Under the pieces are notes generated by a model, which was not told the DNA's origin, did not search any database, and was given only the letters and a program-made list of their open reading frames with translations. Below, one piece after another: positions 20,564 to 27,836 of a DNA stretch of 44,513 nucleotides. Both the position numbers and the translations under genes were made by a program. How positions within the stretch are numbered: position 1 is the first letter of the stretch; each line of letters opens with the position of its first letter. Source of the DNA: a virus; IMG/VR virus record IMGVR_UViG_3300044732_002269, positions 1 to 44,513 of that record; one strand, 5' to 3'.

Positions 20564-21019
20564 TTATGTCAATAATTTTATACCAAGTCCCTTTATGGTA
20601 TCTTCTGTCCATACTTCAAAAATCCAACCACGATCTGCACAATACTCGTTTGCAGCTGACCATTTGGATTGATTTTTTACATATGTAAGCACTTCAGTAA
20701 TGTATGCCTTTGTTTTTCGAGTGCGCACCTTTGGTTCCTGAGTTTGCTTCTTCGGCTTTATCTCGATGAGATATGTTTGACCAGTTTTAAATTGTATTTT
20801 TAAGTCTACGAAATATCGATGTAATTTATTATCAGTTTTACATCGATAGGGCACAATTGTTTCTTCACTGCTCCATTTCACAACGTTAGCATTCTCATCA
20901 CACCATTTAAATACTTGACGTTCCCAAAGTGATCGGTAACATATTGCAGTATAGTCACCGTCATATTTTCCTGGATGTATTGGCCGATACTTACCACTAT
21001 AATACTGCCCACGTTTCAT
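20564..21019 (-). CDS. gp4-like head completion protein (TnsA/nuclease fold)
   Basis: 151 residues (T4 gp4 is 150). YRSLWERQVFKWCDENANVV, KWSSEETIVPYRCKTDNKLH and RRYFVDL/IQFK..TYLIEIKPKK resemble T4 gp4 (SSWEVRFAQWCDRNPNVVKW). D-x-K and E-x-K pairs (VDLKI, IEIKPK) fit a restriction-endonuclease-like fold. It acts on packaged heads before tail joining. The start at 21019 is set by the bidirectional promoter; a longer frame would overlap the divergent gp48 gene. Confidence 0.85.
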   Translation of the reverse strand: MKRGQYYSGKYRPIHPGKYDGDYTAICYRSLWERQVFKWCDENANVVKWSSEETIVPYRCKTDNKLHRYFVDLKIQFKTGQTYLIEIKPKKQTQEPKVRTRKTKAYITEVLTYVKNQSKWSAANEYCADRGWIFEVWTEDTIKGLGIKLLT

Positions 21020-21034
21020 ATAAATACTTATATG
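21017..21034. promoter_or_regulatory. Palindromic divergent late promoter with both start codons
   Basis: CATATAAATACTTATATG: the right end is the gp48 ATG (21032) and the left end, read on the minus strand, is the gp4 ATG (21019). The plus-strand late box TATAAATA is 21019-21026; the minus-strand box TATAAGTA is 21025-21032. Each box is 5 bases before its own ATG. The 18 bases are a palindrome except for the central pair. Confidence 0.7.
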
Positions 21035-21757
21035 GCACTTAATTTTCCAGAAGACGCAAACACAAAACGTCCATACGTGTTTTTTCAGTGCACCGCACGA
21101 AACAGCCAAGTTATAGCACTGCCGATTCCAGGATCGCTACAGTTTAGTGATGGTGCTACATACAACAATACTGAGCTCGGATTTTTAGGGGGTAGTTTAG
21201 CTAATATTGCATCAACAGTGTCTAGTCAGGGTCTTAGTGGTGAATCAGTAAAAAGTGCACTGGCTAATGAATTTTTAAATAAAAAATCTGAATATAGTGG
21301 AGCATCGATAGGTACTTTAGTACAAGGGATAACTACAATGACTGGAGCAAATGAAGGCTTACAAAGCGCAATAAGTATAGGCACTGGAACAACGGTAAAT
21401 AAAAATATAACAACTGAATTTACATCTACAAATACACGCGTATTTTCATTTCAGTTTCAACTCATACCACGAACATCTAGTGAAAGTACTAAAATAAAAA
21501 ATATAGTAAAGACCTTTAGAGAAGGATTATATCCAGAATCAATTGGTTTTCAATTAAAATATCCCCCAAAATGGAAAATAAGATTTCCACAAAACAGCCA
21601 TTTACCAAAGATTGGAGAGACATATTTAACTGAAGTAAATACTACATACAATGGATCTACAAATATGTGGAGAGATGACGGTTCGCCGCTTGAAACAACT
21701 ATACAGGTGTCCTTTATGGAAACAAAGGCGTATACATACGACACAATACCTAAATAA
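21032..21757 (+). CDS. 48: gp48-like baseplate tail-tube cap protein
   Basis: 241 residues. The start at 21032 (MALNFPEDANTKRPYVFFQC) follows from the promoter. The C-terminal half (TRVFSFQFQLIPRTSSESTK, FREGLYPESIGFQLKYPPKW, then VSFMETKAYTYDTI) is the conserved gp48 core. The protein caps the baseplate hub and starts tube assembly with gp54. T4 gp48 is longer (364); the Ala/Gly/Ser-rich middle is compact here. It is the first gene of the plus-strand baseplate operon. Confidence 0.8.
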   Translation: MALNFPEDANTKRPYVFFQCTARNSQVIALPIPGSLQFSDGATYNNTELGFLGGSLANIASTVSSQGLSGESVKSALANEFLNKKSEYSGASIGTLVQGITTMTGANEGLQSAISIGTGTTVNKNITTEFTSTNTRVFSFQFQLIPRTSSESTKIKNIVKTFREGLYPESIGFQLKYPPKWKIRFPQNSHLPKIGETYLTEVNTTYNGSTNMWRDDGSPLETTIQVSFMETKAYTYDTIPK

Positions 21758-21760
21758 TAT

Positions 21761-23188
21761 ATGCCAAACTTTTTTGCAAAATATCCAAAAGTAAATTATG
21801 ACCTGGTTTCTGATGGGTCTATATTTGAATTAACTGATATCTCTCGTTCTGTAGTATTAAACACAAATAAGATACAGGACGATAATGCGCTATACACATA
21901 TTATGAAATAGAAGACGGAGAAAGACCCGATATAGTATCACATAAACTTTATGATGATGTACAATATTATTGGACATTTTTTATAATAAATAATTTTTTA
22001 CGTGACGGTTACGCGTCATCTTGGCCGCTATCTTATAGAAATTTTACAAAGATGATTGAGAGTGAATATGGTAAATATTCTGCACTATCAATTGTCCCTG
22101 TTGTTGATCCAACAGTTGATCTAAATGGCCGAGGTAAACTAGACATGTCATGCATACCGCTTGATGAAAAATATTTGCCATACTTAAAATTTGTTTCTCA
22201 AGATCGTGAGTATCGTTCAAGCATAGCGCAGTATGACAGCGGTCGCCAACAATTAGTCATATATGATTGTCATAAAGTTGAAACATTTGGAATAATAACT
22301 AAAGCAACTACAAACAGTTTAACAAATTCATCAAAAAATTGGGTAACCAATCAATGGAGTAATAACCAAATAAGAATTACTTCTGGCACAGGTGTTGGGC
22401 AAGTGAGAACAATTTCATCTAATACTGCTACTACAATAACAGTTTCAGAAAACTGGACAATTACTCCAGACTTGTCTTCAATATATGAAATTGAAACATT
22501 TGGAACACCAACCAGTTCAACTAAAAATAGTTTAGTTGATTTGTCAAAAAAATGGGTACCCGACCAATGGAGTAATAGTCAAATAAAAATTATTAGTGGT
22601 ACCGGAGTTGGCCAAGCGAGAACAATTTTATCTAATAATACTAATACTCTTACTCTTTCAACAAACTGGACAATTACCCCAGACAAGTATTCAACATATT
22701 TGATAATTAAATCAACTGAAAAAATAAAAATATCAGCAGAAACATTTATAGAAAACACAAATTTTAGTTATAAAATTACTTATGATAGTTTGAGTTATGA
22801 CTCTATGCCAGATAATCATAAACAAACGTGGATAGATGCAGTATATTCTAATATTATAAAATATGATCAGATTGGATATGCTGAACATATCGAAGCAAAC
22901 ACTACAAAAGAACAATATGTGTCTACGAAAACGCTAAACGTGGCAGACCCACAATACCGATGGAGCAACTATGCCAATGCTGCATATGAATATGTTGATC
23001 CAATTGGCGTCATACGTTCTGCATATGATATTTTAACTGACGAGAATGTAGTTATTCCAAAATACAAATCATTTTATGAGTATGAAAATGAAATAAACGA
23101 AAGTAAACGAGTTATACAAGTCATACGCCCAGATTTTATCTCTGATTTTGCAGACGAATATTTTAATGTTTTAAATGATACTCTTTGA
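21761..23188 (+). CDS. 53: gp53-like baseplate wedge protein with a duplicated insert
   Basis: 475 residues against 196 in T4. N terminus MPNFFAKYPKVNYDL and VQYYWTFFIINNFLRDGYAS, with WPLSYRNFTKMIE, are typical gp53. The C terminus (DPQYRWSNYANAAYEYVDPI, INESKRVIQVIRPDFISDFA) is also gp53-like. Between them, residues about 175-315 hold two copies of a 70-residue module (W-x-x-NQW/DQWSN-Q-I, SGTGVGQ-RTI-SN, NWTITPD). The insert explains the large size and is not known in T4. Confidence 0.8.
   Translation: MPNFFAKYPKVNYDLVSDGSIFELTDISRSVVLNTNKIQDDNALYTYYEIEDGERPDIVSHKLYDDVQYYWTFFIINNFLRDGYASSWPLSYRNFTKMIESEYGKYSALSIVPVVDPTVDLNGRGKLDMSCIPLDEKYLPYLKFVSQDREYRSSIAQYDSGRQQLVIYDCHKVETFGIITKATTNSLTNSSKNWVTNQWSNNQIRITSGTGVGQVRTISSNTATTITVSENWTITPDLSSIYEIETFGTPTSSTKNSLVDLSKKWVPDQWSNSQIKIISGTGVGQARTILSNNTNTLTLSTNWTITPDKYSTYLIIKSTEKIKISAETFIENTNFSYKITYDSLSYDSMPDNHKQTWIDAVYSNIIKYDQIGYAEHIEANTTKEQYVSTKTLNVADPQYRWSNYANAAYEYVDPIGVIRSAYDILTDENVVIPKYKSFYEYENEINESKRVIQVIRPDFISDFADEYFNVLNDTL
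22278..22700 (+). repeat. Two tandem 210-base coding repeats in gp53
   Basis: Unit 1 is about 22278-22488 and unit 2 about 22489-22700. Shared blocks include AATGGAGTAATA, GGTGTTGGGCAA/GGAGTTGGCCAA and ACTGGACAATTAC. The products share GTGVGQ, SN and NWTITPD motifs. A single module has been duplicated within the gene. Confidence 0.7.
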
Positions 23189-23190
23189 TT

Positions 23191-24816
23191 ATGGCAACTA
23201 CGTCTAATGCAAACAATCCGGCGATCAATACACCAAAGACTGGCTATGCTGGAGATAATTCTGGCGTAAAGACACCTGGCGCCTTTAAAGTTGTCAAAAT
23301 GGTCATGATAAATTCAAAGGGCAAAACTAAAGATTTAAAAGCCCTCAACCTAGTTGATTCATTTACTATAACGACTGAATTATTTTCACCGGTAGTTACA
23401 TTTACAGCAACTATACGAGATAATGAAAATTTCATTGATACATTTGATATATGTGGTCAAGAAATTATTGAAGTTGAAATAGATCCTGTAAATATTGGAA
23501 AGGCAATAATACAAACATTTTATGTAAAAGAGTATGTAAATTATACAAAAACCCTTGATTTTCCAAATACTCAAATATACTCGCTCGTCGCAATTTCAGA
23601 ATTTGCGTATCGTAGTAGTCTAATGAATATTTGCCGACCAGTTGATAAGGAAAAAACGGTTGCTCAAAATATTGAAACTATTTTTATAGATGATTTGAGT
23701 CTAAAGGAGTTTGCAGTTGACGGAGATGTCTCAACCAAATTTGAAGGTATTATAAACATTCAACGACCATTAAAAGCAGCAGAATGGTTACGTTCACGCT
23801 GTTTTGAAGAAGACGGCTCTCCATTTTTTCTTTATAGTGACGTAACGCAGCAAGGCAAAGTATACCTGTCTTCTTGGAAAAGTTTAAATAATGCACCAGT
23901 TTTGTATAAAAAACCTAAAAATTCATTTAGATATCGTCAACAATCAGAAAAAACACCAGGTACTGCAGAACACACAAAGGAAGAACGGTCTCGCATACTT
24001 AGTATGTCATCAAATATAAAATTTGATAGACTTGCTTCTGCCAATGCTGGAGCATACGCTAGTCGATTAAATGTTACAGACTATGCATCAAAGGCATATT
24101 ATACTTTAGATTTTAAAACTAAAGCAACTAAAGATTGGACACCACAAAAATATAAAATAAAAAATCGAGAAGGCGTAGAAGAAACTAAGCCAATGCATGA
24201 AATATCTTCTGCAAATATTGCAAGCATTCAAATTAATACTGCAATAAACCCAGATGGCAAAGGTAATTCGGTTACTGCTGCGCTATATCCTAACATATCA
24301 AAGGGGAATGCATTTATTGCCCGATTAAATGAAATAAATCATGAAATTGTAGTATATGGAGATAGTGCACTAAACCCAGGTGTAAAAATAGATTTGGAAG
24401 TACCAAAGGCTTTACGAGATAGAACTGAATATGTAGAAGATCCTGTGGTGTCAGGCACATTTATGATTACAGTTGCTGCCCATGTTTTTTCAAACGGTAT
24501 TTATACAAACAAATTAAAGTTAGTTCGTCTTGGAGGAGTTGGGATTTTAAGTGGCGGCACATATGTCCCTTCAACTGTGTCTCCATCTGAAGTTGCATCA
24601 AATAGTGTTGACTCAACTGCCCCTGCAACCAACACACCTGCGCCACAAACTAATGCTTCACCAAATAAATTATTAAATGAGTTTAATAAACCTCAGAGTA
24701 CTCCAACTCCGATACCATTGCCAGCAACAAAAAGTCCATTTCCTTCTGTATCACCGCCAATACAAAATCCAGAACCATCTTTAATACCAAACCCTCCAAC
24801 GCAACCTTTAGGGTAA
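23191..24816 (+). CDS. 27: gp27-like baseplate hub protein
   Basis: 541 residues. The start at 23191 (MATTSNANNPAINTPKTGYA) is the first ATG after the gp53 stop. The core (FTITTELFSPVVTFTATIRD, FDICGQEIIEVEID, RPLKAAEWLRSRCFEEDGSP, FLYSDVTQQGKVYLSSW) matches the tube-like hub domains of T4-like gp27, which binds gp5. From about residue 445 there is a Pro/Ser/Thr/Asn-rich tail absent from T4 gp27 (391). It lies directly before two gp5-like genes, as expected for the hub. Confidence 0.75.
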   Translation: MATTSNANNPAINTPKTGYAGDNSGVKTPGAFKVVKMVMINSKGKTKDLKALNLVDSFTITTELFSPVVTFTATIRDNENFIDTFDICGQEIIEVEIDPVNIGKAIIQTFYVKEYVNYTKTLDFPNTQIYSLVAISEFAYRSSLMNICRPVDKEKTVAQNIETIFIDDLSLKEFAVDGDVSTKFEGIINIQRPLKAAEWLRSRCFEEDGSPFFLYSDVTQQGKVYLSSWKSLNNAPVLYKKPKNSFRYRQQSEKTPGTAEHTKEERSRILSMSSNIKFDRLASANAGAYASRLNVTDYASKAYYTLDFKTKATKDWTPQKYKIKNREGVEETKPMHEISSANIASIQINTAINPDGKGNSVTAALYPNISKGNAFIARLNEINHEIVVYGDSALNPGVKIDLEVPKALRDRTEYVEDPVVSGTFMITVAAHVFSNGIYTNKLKLVRLGGVGILSGGTYVPSTVSPSEVASNSVDSTAPATNTPAPQTNASPNKLLNEFNKPQSTPTPIPLPATKSPFPSVSPPIQNPEPSLIPNPPTQPLG

Positions 24817-24822
24817 TTTACG

Positions 24823-25395
24823 ATGAAAATTGAACATTGGTTTACTGGAGTCGTAGAAAATATTGCAGACCCATTAAATGCAGGTCGCGTACAGATTCGT
24901 TGTTTTGAATATCATGAACAAAACAATATAATATTGCCAAGTGAAAATTTACCATGGGCAATGCCAATTATGCCGCTTACAAGCGCAAGTCTGAGAGGAA
25001 TTGGCACAAGTTCAACTGGGTTACGTGTTGGTAGTTGGGTGTTTGGATTTTTTAGAGATGCTGACTTACAAGATCTAGTAATAATTAATAGTATTGGAGG
25101 AATTGTTCCAAATTCAGTGTCTAGCGGCGGAAACACGTCATCTAATAGTGTGAGTTCAACAACACGCTCAACCAATGCAAATGCCATTGGGCCGTCTGGC
25201 ACAAATCCATCACCTACAAAAACTGTTACTGGCATAGATGTTCAATATGATGAGTTTCTTAATAATACTACAAATGCCAGTGATATTGGAAATCGCAGTC
25301 CAGTTGGAGGAGATGAGGAACCTAGTCTTTTACCACCGCTGCCAGGAACTCCAGAAGCCGATGCAATTGATGTATTGCCACCACTAGATCTATAG
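24823..25395 (+). CDS. Short gp5-like hub protein (OB domain without hydrolase)
   Basis: 190 residues. The first 95 form the gp5/VgrG-type OB fold: HWFTGVVENIADPLNAGRVQ, then PWAMPIMPLTSAS and GSWVFGFFRDADLQDLVIIN. The rest is Ser/Thr/Asn/Pro-rich linker without a lysozyme domain. DNA and protein are closely similar to the start of the next gene (25414), so it is a tandem duplicate that lost, or never had, the enzymatic part. It may mix into the hub trimer or replace the lytic copy. Confidence 0.75.
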   Translation: MKIEHWFTGVVENIADPLNAGRVQIRCFEYHEQNNIILPSENLPWAMPIMPLTSASLRGIGTSSTGLRVGSWVFGFFRDADLQDLVIINSIGGIVPNSVSSGGNTSSNSVSSTTRSTNANAIGPSGTNPSPTKTVTGIDVQYDEFLNNTTNASDIGNRSPVGGDEEPSLLPPLPGTPEADAIDVLPPLDL

Positions 25396-25396
25396 T

Positions 25397-25404
25397 AATA
25401 AATA
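25397..25404 (+). promoter_or_regulatory. Late-type box AATAAATA
   Basis: One mismatch from the late consensus, 9 bases before the ATG at 25414, between the two gp5-like genes. Confidence 0.4.
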
Positions 25405-25413
25405 CGTTATAAA

Positions 25414-26760
25414 ATGAAAATTGATCATTGGTTTATTGGCATAGTAGAAAATATTGCAGACCCGTTAAATGCAGGTCGAGTGCAAGTTCGGTGCTATGAA
25501 TATCATGAACTCGATGATGTTAATAGTATACCCAGCGAAAATTTGCCGTGGGCAACTCCAATTATGCCACTTACGAGTGCTAGTAATGCTGGTACCGGTA
25601 CCAGTCCAACTGGACTAATGGCTGGTAGTTGGGTGTTTGGCTTTTTTAGAGATGCTGATCAACAGGACCCAGTAATACTTGGTAGTATTCCTGGAGTTGA
25701 ATCATTAAACGGCACAAGCATACCAGCAGACGCTAGCAGTTCTTCAGTAGGCGCAGCCTATTCGAGCGCGACAAACACCTCACAATACACAGAAGGTTCA
25801 CCTTCTGCAGGAGCAGCAAATACTTCGGCACTTGATGGAGATGATATAGCTGCTCAACAGAATAATACAAGTACAAGTACAAGCGCCTTTATTAATAATT
25901 TAGTACGAATAGCAGTAGGAGAAAATGGCACAAGCAATAGCGCAGGTCGTAGTAAATATGGCGTTAATGACGCTTGGTGCGCAGCATTTTTAACATGGTG
26001 TATAAAACAAACAGGAGCAATACCAACATCAGATTTACCGGCTAATCCAAATGCAGTTGCCGAATGGTTAAAATGGCCAAATGGAAAAGGTGGTAAGTAT
26101 GTAATTAAAATTGCTAATCCTAAAGTGTTGTATGCTGGCGATATTTTAATTAGGGACGCTGCACAAGATCATATAGGATTGGTAAGTAAAGGTGGTTCAA
26201 TTACCGGCGGCTATACTTCGGTTGAAGGCAACACTGGTAAAAATCGATCAGTGATGGTGCGGGATAAAAAGGGCGGATTTAACTATGTGTTGAGATGGAA
26301 AGGTGCATTTGGCGGTACTGACGTAGCAACGCCAATGACATTATCACCTGAAAGTACTCCAATTGGTGTACCTGCTGGATGGATAGGAAAAAGAACAGGC
26401 CCGCCTGCAATAGTTTTTGATGGTACTGGTTATTATCCGCCAGGTGATACGCATATACCAGCAACGGCATATAAAATTGGTGGGCAATATTTAAATGGTG
26501 ACACTACAAAATTTGTTGTAGTTAATAGACAAGATTATAATAATTTTAAAATGGGTAGTAAAGTGTATGTTTATAACCATACAACTAAACAAGCAACATG
26601 GGCAATAGCTGGAGATCGCGGTCCAACACAAACCCGAAGTGAAATGTCAGTTGCAACAGCTGAAGCAGTTGGTGTTAAAATACTTAAAGGATCAGACGGA
26701 AAATATCGAAATGCTGTTGATGGTAATTATGTTGTAAGTTTTTACTTTTTTGATAGTTAA
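25414..26760 (+). CDS. 5: gp5-like hub lysin with CHAP-like and chitosanase-like domains
   Basis: 448 residues. Residues 1-95: OB fold (HWFIGIVENIADPLNAGRVQ, GSWVFGFFRDADQQDPVILG). Residues 158-300: CHAP/NlpC-type peptidoglycan amidase pattern with C189 in DAWCAAFLTWC and H253 in QDHIGLVS. Residues 330-448: a GH75 chitosanase-like domain (GDTHIPATAYKIGG, FVVVNRQDYNNF, AIAGDRGPTQTRSEMSVATA) with acidic D401 and E410. It would puncture the wall during infection, replacing the lysozyme of T4 gp5. The first of the pair lacks these domains. Confidence 0.75.
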   Translation: MKIDHWFIGIVENIADPLNAGRVQVRCYEYHELDDVNSIPSENLPWATPIMPLTSASNAGTGTSPTGLMAGSWVFGFFRDADQQDPVILGSIPGVESLNGTSIPADASSSSVGAAYSSATNTSQYTEGSPSAGAANTSALDGDDIAAQQNNTSTSTSAFINNLVRIAVGENGTSNSAGRSKYGVNDAWCAAFLTWCIKQTGAIPTSDLPANPNAVAEWLKWPNGKGGKYVIKIANPKVLYAGDILIRDAAQDHIGLVSKGGSITGGYTSVEGNTGKNRSVMVRDKKGGFNYVLRWKGAFGGTDVATPMTLSPESTPIGVPAGWIGKRTGPPAIVFDGTGYYPPGDTHIPATAYKIGGQYLNGDTTKFVVVNRQDYNNFKMGSKVYVYNHTTKQATWAIAGDRGPTQTRSEMSVATAEAVGVKILKGSDGKYRNAVDGNYVVSFYFFDS

Positions 26761-26764
26761 AATT

Positions 26765-26974
26765 ATGCCAATTACAATGCCAAATTTGTTTCCTGATGGT
26801 GTGCCGCTGGCTTCAAGCAGTACATATTCATATATTACAAATAATATAGACAAAAATATTTCACAATATGTAGTTAATTCTCCCATAGCTCAACCTGCAA
26901 ATTGTAGTGCATTAGATACTGACTCTACAACTTCAGATAAAACTTCAGAATCTAACATTAAATTAAATAAATAA
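26765..26974 (+). CDS. Hypothetical 69-residue protein in the hub operon
   Basis: The start at 26765 (MPITMPNLFPDGVPLASSST) follows the gp5 stop by four bases. It is Ser/Thr/Asn-rich with no obvious domain. Its position between gp5 and the spike gene suggests a small virion or hub accessory. No homology is recognised. Confidence 0.5.
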   Translation: MPITMPNLFPDGVPLASSSTYSYITNNIDKNISQYVVNSPIAQPANCSALDTDSTTSDKTSESNIKLNK

Positions 26975-26992
26975 TTAGATAATATATAAAAT

Positions 26993-27832
26993 ATGGCAAA
27001 CAACACCTTTAATCATCCGTTTCCCACAGATCAATCTGTGTATCCATACAATAATGTGACGCAGACTCGCTCGGGGCATATTTTTGAAATTGATGATACA
27101 TTAGGCAATGAACGTATACATGAAAAACATAAGTCTGGAACATCACGTATTATAGACGCTGAAGGTAAGCTATCTGTAATGGTTGTCTCAAATCGATATA
27201 CTACAATTTGTGGAGAAGATTTTGTAACAATTATGGGTGATGCAAATATTACAGTAAACGGTTCTGCAAATTTAACTGTGAACGGCAACTATAATGTTGA
27301 AGTAAATGGCAATATGAACCAAACCGTTAAGGGCGAGTATCGTTTAAAAGTTGGTGCCGCATACAAAAATGAAGTGCTTGGTGACAAGGCAGAAAATATT
27401 GTTGGTAAAAAGGACAGCATAGTTGGCAACGGAGTAAACAATACAGTACGAGGTGGCGGTATAAAAAACATGGTAGTTGGCAGTATTGAAGAGACTGTAG
27501 CTGGAGGATATACTGGAATATACACCGGTTCAAGTAGTACAACAGCATTACTTGGAGCAAGCATGACCGCTCCAGCTGGTGCAGCTACAATTGGGGGCAT
27601 GACTGCAGCAATTGATGGTGTATCAATGTTAACTCTAACATCACTTGGACCAACTATGATGTATTCAACTGTAACAAATATGACAACACCACTTGTAAAT
27701 GTACTTGGCGGAGCACTAATTGCTGCTGGTGATGTTCGCGCTTTAGGAGGAACTACTGGTTTAGCTACTCACATGCATCTAGGTGATGGTACTGGCAATG
27801 CACCTGCCCCAACTGCCCCAGGAATAGGATAA
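26993..27832 (+). CDS. Baseplate spike, gp5 C-terminal-like beta-helix
   Basis: 279 residues. After an N-terminal strand region (RSGHIFEIDDTLGNERIHEK) comes a run of about 8-residue repeats (ANITVNGSANLTVNGNYNVE, VNGNMNQTVKGEYRLKVG) like the T4 gp5 C-terminal triple beta-helix. The C terminus has H-x-H in ATHMHLGDG, the kind of motif that binds iron at phage spike tips. In T4 this is one protein with the lysozyme; here it is a separate gene two positions after the enzymatic subunit. Confidence 0.8.
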   Translation: MANNTFNHPFPTDQSVYPYNNVTQTRSGHIFEIDDTLGNERIHEKHKSGTSRIIDAEGKLSVMVVSNRYTTICGEDFVTIMGDANITVNGSANLTVNGNYNVEVNGNMNQTVKGEYRLKVGAAYKNEVLGDKAENIVGKKDSIVGNGVNNTVRGGGIKNMVVGSIEETVAGGYTGIYTGSSSTTALLGASMTAPAGAATIGGMTAAIDGVSMLTLTSLGPTMMYSTVTNMTTPLVNVLGGALIAAGDVRALGGTTGLATHMHLGDGTGNAPAPTAPGIG

Positions 27833-27836
27833 TAAT

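Noticed and set aside
20975-21031. Longer N terminus for the gp48 gene
   Set aside because: It would overlap the gp4 gene and skip the late box; the ATG at 21032 gives the natural start.
22733-22915. Minus-strand frame opposite gp53
   Set aside because: Shadow frame with no start context and strong coding evidence on the plus strand.
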